From Acidobacteriaceae bacterium (GTDB lineage Bacteria > Acidobacteriota > Terriglobia > Terriglobales > Acidobacteriaceae): a stretch of 5,598 bases of DNA. Below are positions 1 through 5,508 of this stretch, piece by piece (within the stretch, counting starts at the first letter, position 1; each line of letters starts with the position of its first letter). The translations under genes were made by a program, and so were the position numbers. Under the pieces are notes generated by a model that saw only the letters and a list, made by a program, of their open reading frames with translations, was not told the origin of the DNA and ran no database searches. The stretch spans positions 1 through 5,598 of the forward strand of contig PLST01000372.1 in the NCBI GenBank assembly GCA_003164255.1, written 5' to 3'.

Positions 1-15
1 GCCTCTTAGCCATAC

Positions 16-48
16 GATGAGTGTATTTGACTCATCATAATGAGTCAA
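16..48. repeat. Overlapping alternative palindromes
   Basis: A perfect 9-bp inverted repeat, ttgactcat (27-35) and atgagtcaa (40-48), encloses the four bases CATA. The left arm can instead pair with an upstream segment: gatgagt (16-22) is the reverse complement of actcatc (30-36). The two hairpins share 30-35 and exclude each other. As DNA the 27-48 palindrome resembles a dimeric operator. As RNA it resembles a switchable pair of stems. Its AT-rich character differs from the GC-rich repeats elsewhere in the window. No gene it would control can be identified with certainty; rpmE lies almost 390 bases away. Confidence 0.6.
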
Positions 49-126
49 TTACTCCTCGTCGCGGGCGGTTTGTCGCCCATCCGGAAATAGCTCTTTCGGC
101 ACCAGTCCCGGACGCCTCACCTTATT

Positions 127-162
127 GGGTGCCCAGGTCCGAAAAACCGGACCTGGGCACCC
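127..162. repeat. Perfect 15-bp inverted repeat, REP-like
   Basis: The arms gggtgcccaggtccg (127-141) and cggacctgggcaccc (148-162) are exact reverse complements around the loop AAAAAC (142-147). No T-run follows the right arm, so a classical intrinsic terminator is not well supported. The GGACC...GGGCACCC wording recurs in the palindromic insert inside dus (1335-1350), which suggests a dispersed intergenic repeat family. I do not know a published name for it. Confidence 0.75.
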
Positions 163-222
163 GGCAGTTCCACATGGCGCGTTTCAGCACCCAAGACAAT
201 GAAAATGATTTGGAGCGGAGGA

Positions 223-266
223 GTGAGGGCAGGAAGGCCCTCACGACAGCTGGTCAGAAGACCGGC
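223..266. repeat. Two adjacent hairpins
   Basis: The arms gtgagggc (223-230) and gccctcac (237-244) are perfectly complementary around AGGAAG. Five bases further, gctggtc (249-255) pairs with gaccggc (260-266) around AGAA, with one G-T wobble. Neither is followed by a T-run. They could be a bidirectional terminator remnant or parts of palindromic repeats. The sequence does not decide between these. Confidence 0.45.
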
Positions 267-367
267 GCAACTTTCCTTGAAGGCATTCGCGGATGGGGCA
301 GCCTAGGGTCGTTTAGGGGTTTTGAGCATCGAATGGTGAGTTCTTGGAAATGGGAGGGGGCGGTTGA

Positions 368-396
368 TTGCCAATCGCTCGGAATACCCCTACAAT
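368..396 (+). promoter_or_regulatory. Sigma-70-type promoter of rpmE
   Basis: The -35 box TTGCCA (368-373) has one mismatch to TTGACA. A 17-base spacer follows, then the -10 box TACAAT (391-396) with one mismatch to TATAAT. Transcription would begin near 403 and leave a leader of about 30 bases containing the purine-rich AGGAAAGG (413-420), 13 bases before the rpmE ATG. This arrangement also argues against extending the rpmE reading frame upstream to 368, since that would place the promoter inside the gene. Confidence 0.7.
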
Positions 397-433
397 AGAA
401 GAGAACAATTGCAGGAAAGGTTTGTCTCTAGCG

Positions 434-664
434 ATGCCCAAGGAAAAGATTCACCCCAATTACGACGCGGTGCAGGTAAAGTGCGCCTGCGGAAACCATT
501 TTGAGACTCGTTCGACGCATAAGGGCGACATTCACGTGGAAATCTGCTCGGCTTGCCACCCGTTCTTTACGGGCAAGCAGCGTTTGGTAGATACAGCGGG
601 CCGCGTGGAGCGGTTCCGCCGCAAGTATGCCAAGGCCGGCGAGGCGACGGCAGCGGCCAAGTAA
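434..664 (+). CDS. rpmE: 50S ribosomal protein bL31 (zinc-binding form)
   Basis: This encodes a 76-residue protein of the large ribosomal subunit that helps hold the two subunits together. The start MPKEKIHPNY and the Cys-Ala-Cys-Gly-Asn core are hallmarks of the family. Four cysteines, C17, C19, C38 and C41, form the zinc site of the C+ version; the zinc-free paralogue made under zinc starvation lacks them. Length is normal for the family (about 65-80), with an Ala/Lys-rich tail. The reading frame is open further upstream, but the ATG at 434 matches the family N-terminus and lies just downstream of a good promoter. AGGAAAGG at 413-420 may bind the ribosome, though at 13 bases its spacing is long. 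A strong hairpin 37 bases after the stop suggests a single-gene transcript. Confidence 0.97.
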   Translation: MPKEKIHPNYDAVQVKCACGNHFETRSTHKGDIHVEICSACHPFFTGKQRLVDTAGRVERFRRKYAKAGEATAAAK

Positions 665-701
665 ACGGCACCACTGCCATCGGATGAATCGGTTAGCGCG
701 A

Positions 702-729
702 TTGGGCCTCCGCTGCGGCGGAGGCCCAA
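702..729 (+). terminator. GC-rich hairpin, probable rpmE terminator
   Basis: The arms ttgggcctccgc (702-713) and gcggaggcccaa (718-729) are perfect 12-bp complements around TGCG. The hairpin begins 37 bases after the rpmE stop codon, the usual place for an intrinsic terminator. The sequence after it, CTTCGTTCG, has only scattered T residues, so termination may be weak or factor-assisted. A repeat-family palindrome is the alternative reading. Confidence 0.6.
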
Positions 730-831
730 CTTCGTTCGGGAGCCGAGTTTCTCGGGTCTTGGAAAAGGCATTAACCGAGATGGCTGAAAAAGTTGACGCC
801 GGTGTTTTGAGGCGAGCCCCCGGGGCTAAAG

Positions 832-970
832 AGGCTGCGGAAAAAGGCATCTGTGGTCGGGCGAAATCAGCAGGGGCTGAAGCCGGACGTTGATTTTGCG
901 GGTATTGCGGCACGAGTAAACTCGTGCCCTGATACAAACCACTTCGCCAATGGAGTTTTTCCGCAACCTG
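832..970. mobile_element. Putative 139-bp miniature mobile element (copy A)
   Basis: The left end aggctgcggaaaaa (832-845) and the right end tttttccgcaacct (956-969) are inverted repeats matching at 13 of 14 positions. TAAAG occurs directly before 832 and directly after 970, as expected of a 5-bp target-site duplication. Inside are the family core caggggctgaagccggacg (871-889) and a perfect stem-loop at 909-928. It carries no gene, so it would depend on a transposase supplied elsewhere (a MITE). Its first 90 bases align without gaps to 5509-5598, with about 77 identities counted by eye. Target duplication points to a DDE-type transposase rather than the Y1 enzymes linked to classical REPs, but no helper is in the window. 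The alternative is a palindromic spacer repeat whose flanking match is accidental. Confidence 0.6.
909..928. repeat. Perfect 8+4+8 stem-loop inside copy A
   Basis: Ggcacgag (909-916) and ctcgtgcc (921-928) are exact complements around the tetraloop TAAA. Copy C reproduces the left arm and loop up to the window end (5586-5598), so this hairpin is a conserved part of the repeat. Confidence 0.8.
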
Positions 971-1000
971 TAAAGCCCGACTGAATTGAGTGGACTTATT

Positions 1001-1020
1001 CGTGAGGCTGAAGCCTCACG
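1001..1020. repeat. Perfect 8+4+8 stem-loop before dus
   Basis: Cgtgaggc (1001-1008) and gcctcacg (1013-1020) are exact complements around TGAA. The geometry equals that of 909-928, and the inner GGCTGAAGCC resembles the GGGCTGAAGCCC centre of the repeat family (5473-5484), yet the outer stem is different. It lies 75 bases before the dus start with no T-run, so it could act in an RNA leader or simply be another palindromic repeat. Confidence 0.7.
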
Positions 1021-1062
1021 CTCCCTCCGGAAAGCCACCGAGGGATTGTTGAGCGGGCAGGA

Positions 1063-1090
1063 AGCTGGTAGCTAGAGGCTAGCAGCCGAG
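1063..1090. repeat. Degenerate 7-bp tandem repeat
   Basis: Four consecutive heptamers read agctggt, agctaga, ggctagc and agccgag. They share the skeleton RGCYNGN and lie directly before the dus start codon. The last unit supplies the only ribosome-binding candidate, GAGG (1088-1091), four bases from the ATG. The array is short and imperfect, so it could be coincidence in GC-rich DNA. Confidence 0.35.
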
Positions 1091-1095
1091 GTTTT

Positions 1096-2376
1096 ATGGC
1101 AGGCAAAGGCTTCACGGTAAACAAGGACTGGGACAACCCTATCGACCACGCGATGCCAGAGCATGGGCGGGTGGCAGCGGAGGTGCGCGTTGGCTCGGTG
1201 GTGGTGAGGCCGGCTACGGTGCTGGCTCCCATGGCCGGGGTTACGGACACGGTGTTCCGGCGGTTCATCCGGCACGCGAGTCTTTTCGCCACTTCGACTC
1301 GCGCTGTTCTTCCTTCCCCGGTCCCCAAAGGCGAGGGACCGGGGGCACCCAGCCCTGAATTGGACGCGACGGTTGAGTCTGACGTGACGAATGCGCAGAG
1401 TGGCTGCGGACTGCTGATGACGGAGTTCACATCGGCCGATGGGCTTGCACGGATGCGGGAGACCAAGCGGCGGCGGTACCTGACCTTTTACGACGACGAG
1501 CATCCAATCGGGGCGCAGCTTTTCGGATCGAATGCGGAGACGCTGGCCGACGCGGCGCGGATTGTGCAAGACACCGGCTTTGACACGGTGGATCTGAACC
1601 TGGGCTGCCCTGCCAAACGGGTGGTGGGGTGCAACGGCGGCTCGGGCCTGTTGCGCGATTTGCCGAAGATCGGCGAGATTTTTCGCACGGTGCGCAAGGC
1701 GGTGACGATTCCCTTCACGGTGAAATTCAGGATGGGCTGGAACCAGAAGCAGATTGTGTGCGTGGAGTTGGCGCGGATGGCCGAGGCGGAAGGGCTGAAT
1801 GCGGTGGCGCTTCATGCGCGGACGCGTGAACAGGGCTACAGCGGACAGGCGGAGTGGGAGTGGATTGCGCAGATCAAGCAGGCGGTGAAGATTCCCGTGA
1901 TCGGCAATGGCGACATCCGGACGCCGGAAGATGCGGCGGCGATGGTGTCCGAGACCGGCTGCGACGCGGTGATGATCGGGCGGGCGGCCCCGGCGAATCC
2001 CTGGATCTTCAGGCAGATTGCGCAGTACACGGCAACCGGCAGCTATGATCGGGCGACGATGGAAGACCGCTACCGGATGATCAAGGCGTACTTTGTGATG
2101 CTGCTGGCGGAAACCGAGGCGACAAAGGATCTGCCACGGGATGCGCGGTTGGGCGACCCGGCGGGCAAGATGAAGCAGTTTGCGACATGGTTTACGCATG
2201 GGGTGCCGGGCGGGGCGAAGCTGCGCGGAGCGATATACCACGCGAAGACTGGCGAGGCCGTGCTGGGCGAGGTGGAACGTTTTTTTGTGAGCAGGCTGGA
2301 TGACCCTGCCGGCGAGAGCGCCGAGGCGGACGGGATGGAAGAAGCGTTTCCCGAGGCCGCGGCGATTTGCGACTAA
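1096..2376 (+). CDS. dusB: tRNA-dihydrouridine synthase, DusB-like, with insert
   Basis: The enzyme reduces uridine to dihydrouridine in the D-loop of tRNA using FMN and NADPH, in the cytoplasm. The TIM-barrel starts at LAPMAGVTD (about 43-51). The catalytic cysteine is C171 in NLGCPAKRV. FMN-site residues include K210 (FTVKFRMGW), H240 and R242 (ALHARTREQGYSG), GNGDI (270-274) and IGRAAPANPW (294-303). At 426 residues it is longer than the usual 320-350. It has about 35 extra residues in front, an extra segment at roughly 60-102 rich in Pro, Ser and Gly between FRRFIR and GCGLLMTEFTS, and an acidic tail after 400. The insert is encoded by palindromic DNA. The ATG at 1096 has GAGG only four bases away. 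The in-frame ATG at 1153 would also keep the whole barrel but lacks a ribosome-binding site, so the start is uncertain. No clear promoter was found. The DusB subtype is probable rather than certain. Confidence 0.95.
   Translation: MAGKGFTVNKDWDNPIDHAMPEHGRVAAEVRVGSVVVRPATVLAPMAGVTDTVFRRFIRHASLFATSTRAVLPSPVPKGEGPGAPSPELDATVESDVTNAQSGCGLLMTEFTSADGLARMRETKRRRYLTFYDDEHPIGAQLFGSNAETLADAARIVQDTGFDTVDLNLGCPAKRVVGCNGGSGLLRDLPKIGEIFRTVRKAVTIPFTVKFRMGWNQKQIVCVELARMAEAEGLNAVALHARTREQGYSGQAEWEWIAQIKQAVKIPVIGNGDIRTPEDAAAMVSETGCDAVMIGRAAPANPWIFRQIAQYTATGSYDRATMEDRYRMIKAYFVMLLAETEATKDLPRDARLGDPAGKMKQFATWFTHGVPGGAKLRGAIYHAKTGEAVLGEVERFFVSRLDDPAGESAEADGMEEAFPEAAAICD
1275..1350. repeat. Palindromic insert inside dus
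   Basis: Two inverted repeats lie in tandem within the coding region. Cgcgagt (1275-1281) pairs with actcgcg (1297-1303) around 15 bases, and ccccggtccc (1316-1325) pairs with gggaccgggg (1335-1344) around nine. The segment 1281-1326 is pyrimidine-rich on the coding strand, unlike the purine-rich dus sequence on both sides. The right flank GGGGGCACCC (1341-1350) resembles the end of the 127-162 palindrome. It coincides with the protein segment (residues about 60-85) that does not fit the Dus family, which suggests a repeat inserted in frame. Confidence 0.55.
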
Positions 2377-2511
2377 AGCGAGTCCGCTGCTCACCGGGCA
2401 CGGTGAATTCGCTGCATCATGGGACAATCGCTCTCGCGGTGGAGATTCGGTCCACATTCGACGGTCCCGAAACGGGGTATATTGGTCTCAGCCTGATTTG
2501 AAGGGTCTGCC
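2377..2511 (+). promoter_or_regulatory. Spacer with start-deciding ribosome-binding site
   Basis: GAAGGG (2500-2505) lies six bases before the TTG at 2512. An in-frame TGA at 2494-2496 excludes any earlier start. Together these fix the receptor start at a TTG codon. Upstream, TATATT (2478-2483) could be a -10 box, but no good -35 lies 16-18 bases before it, so the promoter is only tentative. A small hairpin, tcaccg (2391-2396) with cggtga (2401-2406), follows the dus stop but has no T-run. Confidence 0.55.
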
Positions 2512-5433
2512 TTGCAGGGCAAAGCGCGTTCTGTCAGAACTTTTGTAAACCAGCTGTTGCGCAGCGCGGCCGCTTTGGCCCTTGCAGCCTGTCTCTGCCC
2601 TGCCCAACACTACACCTTCAGCACCCTTGCCGCCGACATGGACAACCTGAACGTGGACTGCATTGCGCAGGACCGCGCTGGCTATCTGTGGGTGGGCACG
2701 GAGGCCGGTCTTTACCGTTACGACGGTACGCGCTTCAAGAAATTCGGCGCGGCGGAGGGACTGGAAGGGCGCACGATCCAGAGCGTGTATACGGGCAGCG
2801 ATGGAACGCTGCTGGTGGGCACGACGGCGGGCATCTATTTTGAGCGTCAGGACGGCGCGTTTGCAGAGATTTACGCCCCGGAAGGGGCCAACCGGTTTTC
2901 GCAGCAGTTGGGGACCGTGTTTACGGCAGACGGGTCGGGACAGGTGATTGCGGCGGACCGCGGCGGGGCGTTTCTGCTGCGGCATACGGGACCAGACCAG
3001 TGGAAGGCGGAGGCTCTACGGCTGGAAGAAGGACCAATCTGGAGCGTGCTGCGGACGCCAGGCGGAGCACTTTGGTATGGGTGCGACAACGACCTGTGCC
3101 GGCTTGAGAACGGCAAGACGACCCATATGGGAGCCGTGCTGCATCTTCCTGAAGCCGCATGGCTTCACCTGTTGCTGGCGCCTGATGGGCACTTGTGGAT
3201 CAGGGGCGGAAGTCACCTTGGCGAGATTTCGATTGCGGAGAACCGCTACGCGGCGCACGATCTGCCCGGCCAGTCGAATGCGGAGCCCTACGACTCGCTG
3301 GTGATGGACACGCAGGGTCGCATCGCGGCGTCGCAGGGACCGGCCTTTGCGCTTTGGGAGAAGGACCATTGGCGGATGGTGACGGAACGTAACGGGCTGA
3401 CCAGGTTTGATATTTCGGCGCTGTTTGCCGACCGCGAGGGGTCGCTGTGGATAGGCGCGGTAGGTCACGGGCTGAAGCGCTGGGTGGGACAGGATCGCTG
3501 GGAGGCGCTAACCATCGCGGAGGGCCTGAGCGACGACGTGCAGTGGGCGACGCTGAGAGACAAGCGGGGACGGCTGTGGGTGGGCACTGAGTCAGGCCTG
3601 GACTGGCTCGCGCCAGGCGCCAACACGGCGGTGGTGTGGAAGAGCGCGGGGATTGAGACGTCGCGCGGAGATTCGCTGGCGGAATCGCCGGACGGGACGA
3701 TCTGGCTTGGAACGGCGGCGGGCAGCCTGGTGCGCATCGATGGACGGACGCTGGTGGGCCGCGAGTGGAAGACGCCGGAGGTGTACAAGATCCTGTTGGA
3801 CGGCGGGCACAGGCTGTGGCTGGCGACAGCCGGCGGTCTCTACGTGGTGGATCTGAATGCTAGAAGCCTGACTCCGCAACGTGTGGAGGAGGCAGGGATC
3901 AAGCATCCGCAGGGCCGCTTCAGAGATTTGAGTCTTGACCCGGCAGGCCGCATGTGGGCGGTGGCGGACGAGGGGCTATTCCGCCTGGAGGCGGAGGGAT
4001 GGCAGCGCATCGATCTGGGCCAGAGTGGCGTACTGCCGGAGATGATTGCCACCGACCGGCAGGGGAACCTATGGGCGAGCGGGAATTTTGCAGGCGTGAT
4101 GCGGATGCGCATTGCGGGGGGCCGCGTGGTGGAGTCGGAACACATAACGCGGCCCCGACTGCTATCAGACCAGGTAGTGTCGTTGTATGTGGACCGCCGC
4201 GGCTGGCTGTGGGCGGGTGAGGACGCGGGACTGACCGTTTTCGATGGCCACTCGTGGCGCAGTTTTGACCAGGACGACGGGCTGATCTGGAACGACCAGG
4301 ACAGCAACGGCATCAACGAAGACGCGGACGGCAGCATGTGGATCGGCACGTCAGGCGGGCTGTCGCACCTGATGAAGCCGGAGACAGGACCGGTGATTGC
4401 GCCGCAGCCGCCGGCGATTCCGCAGATAGCTTTCGGTGGGACACCGATCAGCGACGGAACGAGCGTGCGCTGGAGCGCAAGCCCGCTTTCTGTGGAGATG
4501 GCGACGCTGGAGTTTCGCGACGCGCACCACATTCAGATTCGGTACCGGTTGCTTGGGCTGGAACAGGATTGGGTGGATGCGGCCGAAGGAAACGCGCGCT
4601 ATGCGCGGCTGGACCCGGGAAATTACAAGTTCCAGGCCGAGGCCGTGGATGTGAGTAGCGGCGCCGAGTCGGCGACGAAGGAAATTGACTTTGCGATTAC
4701 GCCGCGCTGGTGGCAGAGCGATTTGCTGCGGGTAGCGCTGGTGCTGCTGGGCTGCGTGGGCATTGTTGCGCTCTGGCGCTGGCGGGTGCATTTGCTGATT
4801 GTGCAGAAGCATCAATTGGAGCTGGCCGTGGAACGGCGCACGGATGATTTGCAGAGCGAGAAAGCCGAGCTGCTGCGCACACGCGAGCAGATGCGGCACT
4901 TTGCCGAGCACGACGACCTGACAGGCTTGTGGAATCACCGCATCATCATCGAACGGTTGCGCGGCGAAGTAGACCGCTCGCAGCGGGAGGGCGTGCCGAT
5001 CAGCCTGATCCTGGTAGACCTGGACCACTTCAAGGAAGTGAATGACACGTATGGTCATCCGGCGGGCGACCATGCCCTGAGGGAGATCAGCGCCGTGTTT
5101 CTGCGCTCAGTGCGTTCGTATGACTGGGTGGGCCGTTATGGCGGCGAAGAGTTCCTGTTGATTCTGCCGGGCACAAATGTGAGCAGCGCACGGCTGCGCG
5201 CCGAGCATTTGCGGGTTGCAGTCCAGGTGACGCATATCCAGTCAGCTGATACGAACATCAAGATCACGGCCAGCTTTGGCGTGGCGTCAGGCTTTGCCGC
5301 GGACCACGAAACGCTGCTGCACGAAGCGGATGCCGCTCTGTATCGGGCAAAGAACAACGGGCGCAACTGCGTGGTGGCTACGGAACTGAAGCCGCCTCCG
5401 CATCTTGCCGCGGCGTGGCGTGAGATCCAGTAG
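2512..5433 (+). CDS. Two-propeller membrane receptor with diguanylate cyclase output
   Basis: This 973-residue protein should sense a ligand outside the inner membrane and make cyclic di-GMP inside. Residues 1-31 are a signal peptide with a basic start and a hydrophobic stretch, and LAAC (24-27) could be a lipobox. Fourteen Reg_prop-type blade motifs (D-x-x-G-x-L-W-x-G-T-x-x-G-L) start near 54, 95, 138, 182, 223, 266, 307, 350, 392, 429, 476, 515, 561 and 604, enough for two seven-bladed propellers. A Y_Y_Y domain (about 665-731), one membrane helix (about 738-757) and a probable coiled coil (762-797) follow. The GGDEF domain (about 798-955) keeps D836, N844, D853, the active loop GGEEF (877-881) and the inhibitory-site motif RSYD (868-871), five residues before it. 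It should therefore be catalytic and feedback-inhibited. The architecture parallels the periplasmic part of Bacteroides hybrid two-component sensors, with a cyclase in place of the kinase. The ligand is unknown; a saccharide is a guess by analogy. Its TAG stop overlaps a repeat. Confidence 0.95.
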   Translation: MQGKARSVRTFVNQLLRSAAALALAACLCPAQHYTFSTLAADMDNLNVDCIAQDRAGYLWVGTEAGLYRYDGTRFKKFGAAEGLEGRTIQSVYTGSDGTLLVGTTAGIYFERQDGAFAEIYAPEGANRFSQQLGTVFTADGSGQVIAADRGGAFLLRHTGPDQWKAEALRLEEGPIWSVLRTPGGALWYGCDNDLCRLENGKTTHMGAVLHLPEAAWLHLLLAPDGHLWIRGGSHLGEISIAENRYAAHDLPGQSNAEPYDSLVMDTQGRIAASQGPAFALWEKDHWRMVTERNGLTRFDISALFADREGSLWIGAVGHGLKRWVGQDRWEALTIAEGLSDDVQWATLRDKRGRLWVGTESGLDWLAPGANTAVVWKSAGIETSRGDSLAESPDGTIWLGTAAGSLVRIDGRTLVGREWKTPEVYKILLDGGHRLWLATAGGLYVVDLNARSLTPQRVEEAGIKHPQGRFRDLSLDPAGRMWAVADEGLFRLEAEGWQRIDLGQSGVLPEMIATDRQGNLWASGNFAGVMRMRIAGGRVVESEHITRPRLLSDQVVSLYVDRRGWLWAGEDAGLTVFDGHSWRSFDQDDGLIWNDQDSNGINEDADGSMWIGTSGGLSHLMKPETGPVIAPQPPAIPQIAFGGTPISDGTSVRWSASPLSVEMATLEFRDAHHIQIRYRLLGLEQDWVDAAEGNARYARLDPGNYKFQAEAVDVSSGAESATKEIDFAITPRWWQSDLLRVALVLLGCVGIVALWRWRVHLLIVQKHQLELAVERRTDDLQSEKAELLRTREQMRHFAEHDDLTGLWNHRIIIERLRGEVDRSQREGVPISLILVDLDHFKEVNDTYGHPAGDHALREISAVFLRSVRSYDWVGRYGGEEFLLILPGTNVSSARLRAEHLRVAVQVTHIQSADTNIKITASFGVASGFAADHETLLHEADAALYRAKNNGRNCVVATELKPPPHLAAAWREIQ

Positions 5434-5508
5434 GTGCGGAAAAAGGCATTTGTGGTCGGGCGAGGTTAGCAGGGGCTGAAGCCCGACGCATATTTTGCGG
5501 GCCTTTCC
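5432..5508. repeat. Intergenic repeat copy B, overlaps receptor stop
   Basis: The copy starts with aggtgcggaaaaaggcat at 5432, one base shorter at its left end than copies A and C. Gtcgggc (5455-5461) and gcccgac (5481-5487) form a perfect 7-bp outer stem. A rival inner stem, gggc/gccc around TGAA, lies at 5473-5484. After TTTTGCGGG (5493-5501) it diverges and gives way to copy C, so it lacks the right half seen in copy A. Its first two bases are the last two of the receptor's TAG stop codon. Confidence 0.8.

Larger units (their letters stand above)
1..367. other. Upstream non-coding region rich in hairpins
   Basis: No convincing gene is visible here. The longest open frame (from 21) gives a low-complexity, family-less peptide and runs through several perfect palindromes. 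What can be supported is a set of inverted repeats, at 16-48, 127-162, 223-244 and 249-266, all listed separately where strong. The stretch may be the spacer downstream of a gene lying left of the window, so some hairpins could be terminators or intergenic palindromic repeats. None is followed by a clear run of T. Confidence 0.6.
815..981. repeat. Older repeat core split by an insertion
   Basis: The bases ggggctaaag (822-831) lie left of the 832-970 element, and TAAAG followed by cccgac (971-981) lies right of it. Removing the element and one TAAAG joins them into ggggctaaagcccgac, identical over all 16 bases to positions 5550-5565 in the repeat after the receptor gene. The left part also forms a short palindrome, agcccc (815-820) with ggggct (822-827). 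This reads as an ancestral copy of the same repeat family, largely decayed, that was the target of an insertion. Confidence 0.6.

Noticed and set aside
63..78. Short inverted repeat gggcg/cgccc
   Set aside because: Five base pairs in GC-rich DNA is within chance expectation.
21..398. Open frame of 125 codons on the + strand
   Set aside because: It crosses three perfect palindromes and the rpmE promoter, has no recognisable domain or ribosome-binding site, and its composition is not protein-like.
755..815. Decayed further copy of the repeat, starting at GGAAAAGGCATT (761-772)
   Set aside because: Only this 12-base stretch resembles the family start. The following 45 bases cannot be aligned with confidence.
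1021..1095. Promoter directly before dus
   Set aside because: TTGTTG (1047-1052) could be a -35 box, but the DNA 17 bases on (AGCTAG) is not a -10 box. No other pair with good spacing was found.
2391..2406. Terminator after dus
   Set aside because: The stem is only 6 bp (tcaccg/cggtga) and no T-run follows.
1072..2457. 461-codon open frame on the - strand opposite dus
   Set aside because: It is extremely rich in Arg, His and Pro, as expected of the complement of GC-rich coding DNA, and lies over a clear Dus gene with all motifs.
3840..4532. Long - strand open frames opposite the receptor gene (also 4351-5073)
   Set aside because: They are antisense to a well-supported gene with continuous domains, and show no family signature.
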